Source: Actinomycetes bacterium | GTDB taxonomy: Bacteria > Actinomycetota > Actinomycetes > S36-B12 > UBA5976 | Reading direction: 5' to 3' | DNA: 5,025 bases | NCBI GenBank assembly: GCA_021784375.1 | Contig: JAJXSV010000192.1 | Span: 1 to 5,025, forward strand | Notes under the pieces: model-generated | Seen by the model: only the letters and a program-made list of their open reading frames with translations | Databases searched by the model: none | What the model was told of the DNA's origin: nothing | In this document: positions 1 through 5,025 of the stretch, in pieces | Layout of the letters: every line of letters begins with the position of its first letter | How positions within the stretch are numbered: the first letter of the stretch is position 1 | Translations under genes and position numbers: made by a program

Positions 1-257
1 CGCTCCTCCACCGAACTGCGTGCGGTGAGCGCGATGATGGCCAGGCCCAAGCGCTTGGCCGCCTGCAGCACTTCGAAGCCGTCGATATCCGGCAGCCCGA
101 AATCCAGAAGCACCAGGTCCGCGGCACCCGCCTCCACATGACGTAGGGCCTCGGCGCCGGTGCTGGCGGTGATCACGGCGTGGCCGGCACGCTCGAGGTA
201 CCGTCGCAGCAGTTCACGGAGGTCACGTTCGTCTTCCACCACCAGGACTGTGCTCAC
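1..257 (-). CDS. Two-component response regulator, N-terminal receiver domain (partial, C-terminus outside window)
   Basis: About 85 codons read leftward from a GTG start (bases 255-257) and run off the window edge. The product begins VSTVLVVEDERDLRELLRRY and is a clear CheY-like receiver domain. It has the acidic pair E8/D9, the phosphoacceptor D52 in LVLLDFGLPDIDGFEVL, and the conserved switch Thr at T78 in IIALTAR. Receivers of this kind are phosphorylated on the Asp by a partner sensor kinase and then alter DNA binding. The LPDIDGFEVL pattern and the spacing are typical of OmpR/PhoB-type regulators, but the output domain is not visible, so that subclass is inferred. The GTG was chosen because it places VLVVEDE at the usual distance from the N-terminus and no in-frame ATG lies just upstream; an AGGA about 10 bases before it is a weak ribosome site. 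It is divergent from the DUF2202 gene. A sensor kinase would be expected just beyond the left edge. Confidence 0.92.
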   Translation of the reverse strand, partial: MSTVLVVEDERDLRELLRRYLERAGHAVITASTGAEALRHVEAGAADLVLLDFGLPDIDGFEVLQAAKRLGLAIIALTARSSVEE

Positions 258-305
258 GGGACCATCCTGCCCAATCGCTCCGCCGGTCGCGATGAAGTGG
301 CTGCA

Positions 306-324
306 ATCTCCACGTGATCTCCAC
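306..324. promoter_or_regulatory. Tandem direct repeat ATCTCCAC-N3-ATCTCCAC, candidate response-regulator operator
   Basis: Two identical 8-base copies, at 306-313 and 317-324, are repeated with a period of exactly 11 bases. On the other strand they read GTGGAGAT. They lie in the 166-base gap between the divergent response-regulator and DUF2202 genes, 48 bases from the regulator start and 99 from the DUF2202 start. OmpR/PhoB-family regulators bind head-to-tail repeats with 10-11 bp phasing, so this is a plausible site for the adjacent regulator. The repeat is seen; the function is inferred. The whole 258-423 gap lacks any TA dinucleotide, so no consensus TANNNT -10 box could be placed in it for either gene. 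Confidence 0.45.
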
Positions 325-411
325 ACCTCCCGCATGGCCAATCCATGTCGTTGGGGCACATTGCAGTGCATCGGGGAAACCCAGGGACCCGGCACACGCT
401 GGGCCAAGAGC

Positions 412-418
412 AAAGGAG
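412..418 (+). promoter_or_regulatory. Strong ribosome binding site fixing the DUF2202 start
   Basis: AAAGGAG lies five bases before the ATG at 424. It is the best Shine-Dalgarno match in the window and settles the start over upstream in-frame starts that would add residues without secretion-signal character. Confidence 0.85.
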
Positions 419-423
419 TTCTC

Positions 424-1101
424 ATGAATGGCAAGTTCAAGGCAGCAGGCATCGTGGCCGCTGGCCTCATCATCGCGGCAGCTGCGGTGAGTCCCGCCAC
501 CGCGGCCGGTGGCCGCTGGGGCGGCAACGGCAACGGCCCGGGCACCGGGGTCAGCGCCAGCAGTGGTAGCAACTGCACCGGTACACAGCAGGGGGCGCGC
601 ATGGGTGGCTACGGTCATGGTGCCGGCGCTCGCGGTGGCATGCAGGGCCAGCAGCACGTGCTCGCACCGATGGGCACACTGACGGAAGACCAGAAGGCCA
701 ACCTGCTCTCCATGGTGGAGGAGGAGAAACTGGCGCATGACGTGTACGTCGCCATCGCCGCCAAGTACCCGACGCTGTACCAGTTCGCCAACATCTCAAC
801 GGCCGAACTGCAACATCAGACGGCACTGCGCAACCTGCTGACGCGCTACGGCATCGCCGACCCCACGGCCGGTCTCGCCAGTGGCCAGTTCGCGACCGCG
901 AGCTTCCAGAACCTCTACAACAAGTACATCGCCGAGGCCGCCTCCACAAGCGCGGCGCTGGCCGTCGGCGTCGCCATTGAGAAGCTGGATATCGCCGACC
1001 TCAGCAGCAACCTCAATGGGCTCACGGCTCCTGACGTCGTGCAGGTCTTCACCAATCTGCGCAATGCCTCGCAGCATCACCTGGCCGCTTTCGGTGGCTG
1101 A
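424..1101 (+). CDS. Exported DUF2202 ferritin-like domain protein
   Basis: The product has 225 residues. Residues 1-28 form a Sec signal peptide: K4 and K6, a hydrophobic core from about 7 to 22, then SPATAA with cleavage expected after A27 or A28. Residues 29-83 are a low-complexity Gly/Ala/Asn/Gln linker with scattered Met and His (M60, H65, M73, H78) and the only cysteine, C51. No lipobox or sortase signal is seen. From about residue 84 onward the sequence follows the DUF2202 pattern: LTEDQKANLL, VEEEKLAHDVY (99-108), ISTAELQHQTAL (124-135), LLTRYGIADP, IEKLDIADL (185-193) and NLRNASQHHLAAF at the end. Ferritin-like four-helix proteins bind metal through Glu and His on these helices; E100 or E101, E128, H131, E186 and H219 are candidate ligands, inferred by position. 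The biochemical role of the family is not established; metal binding or redox stress are possibilities only. It probably acts outside the membrane, soluble or loosely wall-bound. It faces a divergent response regulator that may control it, and a hairpin follows the stop. Confidence 0.9.
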   Translation: MNGKFKAAGIVAAGLIIAAAAVSPATAAGGRWGGNGNGPGTGVSASSGSNCTGTQQGARMGGYGHGAGARGGMQGQQHVLAPMGTLTEDQKANLLSMVEEEKLAHDVYVAIAAKYPTLYQFANISTAELQHQTALRNLLTRYGIADPTAGLASGQFATASFQNLYNKYIAEAASTSAALAVGVAIEKLDIADLSSNLNGLTAPDVVQVFTNLRNASQHHLAAFGG

Positions 1102-1117
1102 TTGACTGCACTACCCA

Positions 1118-1146
1118 GTGGAGCCCGGGCCCGACCCGGGCTCCAC
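1118..1146. terminator. Perfect 12-bp hairpin between convergent genes, likely bidirectional terminator
   Basis: GTGGAGCCCGGG (1118-1129) pairs perfectly with CCCGGGCTCCAC (1135-1146) around a five-base loop. It begins 16 bases after the DUF2202 stop and ends 21 bases before the transporter stop on the other strand, so it can serve both transcripts. No T-run follows on either side, as is common in GC-rich actinobacteria, so the mechanism (L-shaped intrinsic terminator or Rho-assisted) is not certain. Confidence 0.8.
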
Positions 1147-1167
1147 GCATGTTCAGCGGCTCAGCAC

Positions 1168-2376
1168 TCAGTGCCCGCCAGCGTCCGCTCCCGGAGCATG
1201 GCGGCGGACCAGGATGAAGGCAGTGACCACGGCCAGCAGAATGGATCCGGCCATTACTACAGAGGGCTTACCGGGAATGGACGACAGCAGTGCCGCAACC
1301 ACACCACCAGTGGCCATCTGCAGCAGACCGGACAGCGCGGTGGCTGATCCAGCGCGATGCCCGAAGGGGATGAGCGCCAGCGTCATGCTGTTGCCGAAGA
1401 GGATGCTCACGATGCCAGTGGCCATGGCCAGTGCGATCAGCACCGCAGGCAGAGGCGCCTTGACCAGGATCAACACCAGCAGCAGGAACGAAGCGGCCAC
1501 CTGCACTGCTGTGGCTCGCCGCAGCATGGCCTGGATCCCCAGCCTCGGCAGGAGGCGCATGTTCACCTGGGATGCCACCACCATGGCCAGTGAATTGAGA
1601 CCGAAGAGCAGGCCGAAGGTGCTGCGAGCCACTCCGTAACCGCCCATCAGCACGGCCGGCGATGAGGAGATGAAACTGAAAAGCGCCATAGAGGCAGCGC
1701 ACATGGTGGCGACAGCCAACCGGAACTCACGGTTGCGCAGGATCTCCACATACGTCACCGCAGCCTTGACGAACCCATGATCTGTGCGATGTTCGGGCGC
1801 GTGGCTCTCATGAAGGGTGACCGTCCCAATCAAGGTGTAGACGCCGAATGCGGCCAGGGCCATGAAGATCCAGGGCCACTCGCCGAGGTTCATGATGAGC
1901 GCACCGATTGAGGGCGCAATGGCTGGAGCGAAGGCGAAGACCATGCCCATGGCCGTCATGGTGCGCGCGAGCTCGAGACCGGTGAAGCGGTCACGCACCA
2001 TCGCGCGGGAGATGACGGTTCCCGCCGAACCTCCGATGGCCTGCACGAAGCGCCAGGCGATGAGTGCCGGAAGCGTCGTCACATTCGCGCACACCAACGA
2101 CGCGACAATGAACAGCAGTATGCCGAAAATCAGAGGGCGCTTGCGCCCGAAGCGATCAGAAAGCGGACCGTAGATCACCTGACCCAAACCCATACCCAAA
2201 AGGAACGAGGTCAGGGTGAGCTGCATGTCGACGGTGTGCACACCGAGCGCCTGCGCCGCTGCCGGGAATGACGGCAGGTACATGTCGGTCGACATAGCCG
2301 AGAACATGGTGAGCGAACCAAGCACGATCAGCGTCCACAGCCGACCATCCTTCGTCGGTGCGGATTCCACAGTCAT
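1168..2376 (-). CDS. Bcr/CflA-type MFS multidrug efflux transporter (DHA1 family)
   Basis: The product has 402 residues, the usual length for a 12-helix drug:H+ antiporter of the Bcr/CflA group. TM1 contains STDMYLPSFPAAAQAL (D31), the family signature. Motif A, YGPLSDRFGRKRPL (69-82), lies between TM2 and TM3. The TM4 motif-B Arg is in RFVQAIGGSAGTVISRAMVRD (R109, R124). The antiporter motif C appears as PAIAPSIGALI (151-161) in TM5. A charged loop near 189-204 separates the two six-helix halves, and the tail is short and hydrophilic. The family exports small molecules such as drugs, dipeptides or sulfonamides across the inner membrane using the proton gradient; the substrate here is unknown. 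The frame stays open far upstream, but that stretch is Cys/Pro/Arg-rich, unlike a transporter, and overlaps the dehydrogenase gene. The ATG at 2376 starts just before TM1. GAAGGA (2380-2385) sits only three bases before it, so the GTG two codons further in (2370) could be the true start. The gene lies downstream of the dehydrogenase on the same strand and converges with the DUF2202 gene. Confidence 0.92.
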   Translation of the reverse strand: MTVESAPTKDGRLWTLIVLGSLTMFSAMSTDMYLPSFPAAAQALGVHTVDMQLTLTSFLLGMGLGQVIYGPLSDRFGRKRPLIFGILLFIVASLVCANVTTLPALIAWRFVQAIGGSAGTVISRAMVRDRFTGLELARTMTAMGMVFAFAPAIAPSIGALIMNLGEWPWIFMALAAFGVYTLIGTVTLHESHAPEHRTDHGFVKAAVTYVEILRNREFRLAVATMCAASMALFSFISSSPAVLMGGYGVARSTFGLLFGLNSLAMVVASQVNMRLLPRLGIQAMLRRATAVQVAASFLLLVLILVKAPLPAVLIALAMATGIVSILFGNSMTLALIPFGHRAGSATALSGLLQMATGGVVAALLSSIPGKPSVVMAGSILLAVVTAFILVRRHAPGADAGGH

Positions 2377-2379
2377 TGA

Positions 2380-2385
2380 TCCTTC
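2380..2385 (-). promoter_or_regulatory. Ribosome binding site of the MFS transporter
   Basis: GAAGGA on the minus strand lies three bases upstream of ATG 2376 and nine bases upstream of the in-frame GTG at 2370. The first spacing is short and the second canonical, so the site supports a start here but leaves two codons ambiguous. Confidence 0.55.
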
Positions 2386-2389
2386 ACAC

Positions 2390-2446
2390 TCACGGTTGCA
2401 CAGGCACGGCGCTACCTCGTGCAGCGTAGGTGAGCAGGGCGCGCAT
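2390..2446 (-). other. Possible 18-codon leader ORF upstream of the transporter
   Basis: Reading leftward, ATG at 2444-2446 opens an 18-residue frame, MRALLTYAARGSAVPVQP, that stops with TGA at 2390-2392, 13 bases before the transporter ATG. The transporter's Shine-Dalgarno site falls directly after this stop. Short leader ORFs placed this way upstream of efflux or resistance genes can couple ribosome stalling to expression. Against this, no convincing ribosome site precedes the ATG (GGAACGG is about ten bases away) and an ORF this short is common by chance. It is a candidate only. Confidence 0.2.
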
Positions 2447-2457
2447 TCCGCAACCGT
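2392..2457. repeat. 8-bp inverted repeat framing the transporter leader
   Basis: ACGGTTGC at 2392-2399 is exactly complementary to GCAACCGT at 2450-2457. Between them a smaller stem, GCACG (2404-2408) with CGTGC (2418-2422), can nest inside. In the transporter mRNA the first arm precedes the possible leader ATG and the second covers the leader's last codons, so ribosome movement would open the structure. A rough estimate gives on the order of a 0.15 chance of one such 8-bp pairing in a gap this size, so coincidence is possible. Confidence 0.3.
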
Positions 2458-2515
2458 TCCGAGCAATGGAACAGATCGGCGGCAAGTGAGGGAAACCGCT
2501 GCGGCGGTCTTGCCT

Positions 2516-3430
2516 TCAGTCCAGGTAGTGCACGCCGGTGAGGTCCTCGCTGAGTTCCCACAGCTGCGCGGCATCAGTGCTGTTGCGAGCACGTGGGCTA
2601 CGTCCGACCAGGCGCGGGTAGCCACGCGAGAGACCACTGGGTCCGGCAAAGGAATCGCCGGGCAAGCCCGGTGCGGTGGCAGCGAAGAGCGACGGCAGTG
2701 CACCCATAGCCGCAGATTGTGCGAACAGGCGGTTACCCAACTGATTGCTCCACAAGCCCCACCGACTACCACGCATCTCGGGAGCGACGGTCTGCAGGTT
2801 GGTGGCAGCAAAGCCCGGATGCGCGGCCATGGCCAGTACCGTCGAATTGCTGCGTGCCAGGCGGCGCTGCAACTCCGAGGTGAAGAGCAGGTTGGCCAGC
2901 TTGCTGCGGCCGTAGGCCATCCAGGCGTTGTACTTGCGCTGACCCATGGGATCGTCGAAATCCATGATGCCCACCCAGTGCATCATGCTCGACACCGTCA
3001 CCACACGAGCGTCCGCGACGAGTGATGGCAGCAGCAGGCCGGTGAGTGCGAAGTGGCCCAGATGATTGGTGCCGAACTGCATCTCGAAACCATCCGCGGT
3101 CTCGCGCCGCGGGATGGCCATCACCCCGGCGTTGTTGATGAGCAGGTGCAGGCCATCGGCATGCTGCTGCCTCCAGCGGTCCGCGAAATCGCGAATCGAC
3201 TGGAGGCTGGCCAGATCGAGTGACTCCACGCGCAGCTCGCCCGACGGCTGGGTGGCGCGGATACGCGTCGCGGCCGCCTCACCCTTGGTTTGCGAGCGCA
3301 CCGCCATGGTCACCGAGGCTCCATGCTGCACCAACGCGCGCGCCGTCTCGAAGCCCAATCCGGAGTTGGCGCCCGTCACAATCACATGGCGGCCGGTGAG
3401 CTTTGGCAGGTTCTCCTCGCTCCAGGGCAT
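2516..3430 (-). CDS. NADP-type short-chain dehydrogenase/reductase, retinol-dehydrogenase/WWOX-like
   Basis: The product has 304 residues, normal for this SDR branch. The Rossmann nucleotide motif is TGANSGLG (19-26). AVRSQTKGE follows strand beta-2, and R45 there points to NADP(H) preference. The other core motifs are all present: D72 in ESLDLAS, NNAG (99-102), catalytic N122 in [10 protein letters not shown]147/S148 in VVTVSS, and the catalytic pair Y173 and K177 in [15 protein letters not shown] follows, and the C-terminus ([15 protein letters not shown]) is typical of actinobacterial members annotated as retinol-dehydrogenase or protochlorophyllide-reductase related. Such enzymes interconvert alcohols and ketones or aldehydes in the cytosol; the substrate cannot be read from the sequence. 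The start at 3430 is backed by GGGAG six bases upstream and by the usual distance to the Rossmann motif. It begins 29 bases after the glucosidase stop on the same strand, which suggests a shared transcript. Confidence 0.92.
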   Translation of the reverse strand: MPWSEENLPKLTGRHVIVTGANSGLGFETARALVQHGASVTMAVRSQTKGEAAATRIRATQPSGELRVESLDLASLQSIRDFADRWRQQHADGLHLLINNAGVMAIPRRETADGFEMQFGTNHLGHFALTGLLLPSLVADARVVTVSSMMHWVGIMDFDDPMGQRKYNAWMAYGRSKLANLLFTSELQRRLARSNSTVLAMAAHPGFAATNLQTVAPEMRGSRWGLWSNQLGNRLFAQSAAMGALPSLFAATAPGLPGDSFAGPSGLSRGYPRLVGRSPRARNSTDAAQLWELSEDLTGVHYLD

Positions 3431-3436
3431 GCGGTG

Positions 3437-3441
3437 CTCCC
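3437..3441 (-). promoter_or_regulatory. Ribosome binding site of the SDR gene
   Basis: GGGAG on the minus strand lies six bases before the ATG at 3430, inside the 29-base gap after the glucosidase stop. It selects this ATG over the longer upstream reading, which would overlap the glucosidase gene. Confidence 0.65.
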
Positions 3442-3459
3442 ATCCGGGCTGGGCCCGTG

Positions 3460-4824
3460 TCAGATCTCGTTGTTGCGGATGACGTCGCGGTACCAGAGTG
3501 CCGAGTCCTTGAGCGTGCGCTTCTGCGTCTCGTAGTCGACATGGATGATGCCGAAGCGCTTGTCGTATCCCACGGCCCATTCGAAGTTGTCCATCAAGGA
3601 CCACTCGTAGTAGCCACCCACGTTGGCGCCACGGGCGATGGCGTCACCCACGGAACTGATGTGGGCTCGTAGGTAGTCGATGCGCCGCTGGTCGTGCACG
3701 CGGCCATCGTCGCTCACTCCATCGTCATAGGCCACGCCGTTCTCAGTGATGAACATCTGCGGCACCAAGCCCGGGTACTCACGTGTCCAGCGCATCAGCA
3801 GATCGCCGATGCCCTGTGGCGTGATGGGCCAACCCATGTCCGTGGTCGGCCCCACCGGCGCCCCCTCGGAGGCTGTTCCCATGAGTGTGTCGATGACGGA
3901 GTTGCGGGTGGGGTGGTCAGCAGGAACCTGATGGCCGATTCGGAAGTTGTGGTAGAAGTTGATGCCCAGCCACTCCATGGGCTGCACGTCGAGGTCGCCG
4001 GGCTGAATGACGGATGTGAGCCGATCGCCGTAGATCTCATAGGCCAGCTCCGGATATTCGCCGGTCAGCAGGGCCTGCATCCAGAAGCTGTTCTGGTTCA
4101 TGTCCTGCACTGCGGCAGTACGCATCTGGAAGGGATCGTTGATGTCATCCACAGCCGCGTGCGCTTGGTTCAGGACCGGGCCCACCAGTGCATGCGGCAC
4201 CACCTCGTGCAAGGCACGCGCCGCGCGATTGTGGGCGGCGACCGTGTGATGGGCGGCGGCAATGGCCTGGGTGTTGTCGACGATGCCTGGTGCATGCACG
4301 CCGATGCCGTAGCCCAGCCAGGACACCACCCAGGGTTCGTTGATGGGCGACCAGCGCTTGACGCGATCACCGAAGTGCTCACCCAGCGCCCGTGCATAGC
4401 CTTCGAAGGGCTCGAGGATGGAACGTGAGGGCCAGCCGCCACCATCCTGCAACGCTTGCGGCAGATCCCAGTGGTAGAGGGTGGCGACGGGCTCGATGCC
4501 GGCTTCCAGCAGGCCGTCGATGAGCTTGTCATAGAAGGCGAACCCGCGGGGCTCACGGGTACCGGTGCCGGCGGGAATGAGCCGGGGCCAGGCAAAACTG
4601 AAGCGATAGGCCTTCACGCCCAGTTGCTTGAGCAGTTCCAGATCCTCGGGCCAACGGTGGTAGTGGTCGCAGGCCACGTCGCCGGTGTGCCCGTGCAGGA
4701 CCTTGCCCGGTGTGTGGCTGAAGGTGTCCCAGATGGAGGGGCCACGACCATCCTCATCCACCGCTCCTTCGATCTGATAGCTCGAGGTCGCGACTCCCCA
4801 CAGGAAGCCTTCCGGGAATTTCAT
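3460..4824 (-). CDS. Family GH1 beta-glucosidase, cytoplasmic
   Basis: The product has 454 residues, the full length of a single-domain GH1 (beta/alpha)8 barrel. It opens with the GH1 N-terminal signature [19 protein letters not shown] (3-21; Q17 binds sugar). YHWDLPQAL (117-125) supplies H118, and SPINEP (159-164) carries N162 and the acid/base E163. Y291 is in INFYHNF, the nucleophile E361 is in FITENG, and [18 protein letters not shown] (408-425) carries W408, E415 and W416. These retaining enzymes release glucose or related sugars from beta-glucosides such as cellobiose or aryl glycosides. NFEW points to non-phosphorylated substrates rather than 6-phospho-glucosides. No signal peptide is visible, so it should act on sugars already imported. 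The usual Thr of T(F/L)NEP is Pro160 here. Translation probably starts at ATG 4824, with AAAGGGCGG (4832-4840) upstream as a loose ribosome site. It is the first gene of a probable operon with the SDR. No sugar transporter or LacI regulator is seen nearby. Confidence 0.96.
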   Translation of the reverse strand: MKFPEGFLWGVATSSYQIEGAVDEDGRGPSIWDTFSHTPGKVLHGHTGDVACDHYHRWPEDLELLKQLGVKAYRFSFAWPRLIPAGTGTREPRGFAFYDKLIDGLLEAGIEPVATLYHWDLPQALQDGGGWPSRSILEPFEGYARALGEHFGDRVKRWSPINEPWVVSWLGYGIGVHAPGIVDNTQAIAAAHHTVAAHNRAARALHEVVPHALVGPVLNQAHAAVDDINDPFQMRTAAVQDMNQNSFWMQALLTGEYPELAYEIYGDRLTSVIQPGDLDVQPMEWLGINFYHNFRIGHQVPADHPTRNSVIDTLMGTASEGAPVGPTTDMGWPITPQGIGDLLMRWTREYPGLVPQMFITENGVAYDDGVSDDGRVHDQRRIDYLRAHISSVGDAIARGANVGGYYEWSLMDNFEWAVGYDKRFGIIHVDYETQKRTLKDSALWYRDVIRNNEI

Positions 4825-4872
4825 GCCTGTACCGCCCTTTCGGGGACGTTGACGCTTGGCAGCGGCTCAGCA

Positions 4873-4883
4873 GCGATTATCGC
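4873..4883 (-). promoter_or_regulatory. Candidate -10 box with overlapping palindrome upstream of the glucosidase
   Basis: On the minus strand GATAAT (4876-4881) matches five of six bases of the consensus -10 and lies 51 bases before the glucosidase ATG. It is embedded in the perfect 5+1+5 palindrome GCGATTATCGC (4873-4883), which a repressor could use to block the promoter. No good -35 hexamer is present 16-18 bases upstream, so the promoter call is tentative. It is not the GAGCGCTC-type CebR operator known from cellobiose genes. Confidence 0.35.
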
Positions 4884-4917
4884 CCAAGTCGACGCCCCAT
4901 GGTTGCGGCACACGGAA

Positions 4918-5025
4918 TCAGTGCAATTGCATGAGATCGAGCAGGTCCTCGAAACGACCGACCACATAGGCGCTGTCGCCCGCACGGAAGATGGCGTTGC
5001 GCTGCAGCGGATACTCGAAACTGCC
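4918..5025 (-). CDS. C-terminal end of a gene, possibly a TrkA-C/RCK-domain K+ channel or transport protein (partial)
   Basis: Only the last 35 residues are in the window, ending at TGA 4918-4920. They include YPLQRNAIFRAGDSAYVVGR followed by FEDLLDLMQLH. The frame is open to the window edge with GC-rich third positions. The pattern of a charged turn RAGD, a beta-strand AYVVGR and a final helix FEDLLDLM resembles the last strand and helix of TrkA-C (RCK-C) ligand-binding domains, which end bacterial K+ channels and NAD-binding Trk/Kef-type proteins (compare 'GDxxxVvGxxexLxxl'). This is recognition from a short tail, so the family is uncertain. It is on the same strand as the glucosidase and stops 93 bases before it. 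No strong terminator hairpin was seen in that gap, so read-through cannot be excluded. Confidence 0.45.
   Translation of the reverse strand, partial: GSFEYPLQRNAIFRAGDSAYVVGRFEDLLDLMQLH

Noticed and set aside
333..347. Inverted repeat CATGG-N5-CCATG in the divergent intergenic region
   Set aside because: Five-base arms are expected by chance in a gap this size, and there is no link to a promoter element.
351..380. TTGGGG and TTGCAG as possible -35 boxes for the DUF2202 gene
   Set aside because: No -10-like hexamer lies 16-19 bases downstream of either, and the region has no TA dinucleotide.
160..423. In-frame upstream extension of the DUF2202 gene to 160
   Set aside because: It would overlap the response-regulator gene on the other strand, encodes Arg/Ser-rich sequence with no domain character, and would bury the signal peptide. 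The ATG at 424 has an excellent ribosome site.
223..949. Minus-strand open frames opposite the DUF2202 gene
   Set aside because: They are Arg/Cys/Trp-rich shadow frames opposite a gene with clear domain and signal-peptide evidence.
2377..2811. N-terminal extension of the MFS transporter to 2811
   Set aside because: The extra 145 residues are Cys/Pro/Arg-rich, overlap the 3' end of the SDR gene on the same strand, and precede a complete 402-residue transporter of normal family length.
2216..3025. 269-codon plus-strand open frame
   Set aside because: It spans the antisense of two real genes and the gap between them; its composition is unlike a protein and it has no recognisable motif.
3431..3604. 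N-terminal extension of the SDR to 3604
   Set aside because: It overlaps the conserved C-terminus of the GH1 enzyme on the same strand. The shorter form has a ribosome site and the usual distance to TGANSGLG.
3694..4428. 244-codon plus-strand open frame, rich in His and Val
   Set aside because: It is antisense to the well-supported GH1 gene. The GC-biased third positions of that gene keep the opposite strand open; no domain pattern is seen.

Overview
The window reads as chromosomal DNA of a high-GC Gram-positive bacterium, most likely an actinomycete. The evidence is the GC-rich third codon positions, GTG and ATG starts, actinobacterial-looking variants of GH1 and retinol-dehydrogenase-like SDR proteins, and a Sec-exported DUF2202 protein. 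The genus cannot be told from sequence alone. No tRNA, rRNA, CRISPR array, insertion sequence or phage gene was seen.

Left part (1-1147): the first 257 bases, minus strand, hold the receiver domain of a two-component response regulator whose effector domain lies outside the window. It diverges from a plus-strand gene (424-1101) for an exported protein with a Gly-rich linker and a DUF2202 ferritin-like four-helix domain. The 166-base gap between them carries two copies of ATCTCCAC exactly 11 bases apart, the geometry used by OmpR/PhoB-type regulators. This suggests that the regulator controls the exported protein, itself, or both. A perfect 12-bp hairpin (1118-1146) sits between this gene and the convergent transporter gene and probably terminates transcription from both sides.

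Middle and right part (1168-4824, all minus strand): in transcription order these are a cytoplasmic GH1 beta-glucosidase, an NADP-type short-chain dehydrogenase 29 bases downstream, and then, after a 139-base gap, a Bcr/CflA-type MFS efflux transporter. The first two look like one operon. The transporter may be read through or may have its own control: its leader contains a possible 18-codon ORF framed by an 8-bp inverted repeat. A GATAAT box overlapped by an 11-bp palindrome lies upstream of the glucosidase.

Right edge (4918-5025, minus strand): the last 35 codons of a gene, possibly the C-terminal TrkA-C/RCK-like end of a K+ channel or transport regulator.

Nearly all coding sequence belongs to familiar families. 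The less ordinary content is regulatory: the 11-bp-phased repeats, the transporter leader, and the palindrome over the putative glucosidase promoter. I saw no clear sign of an entirely new system.
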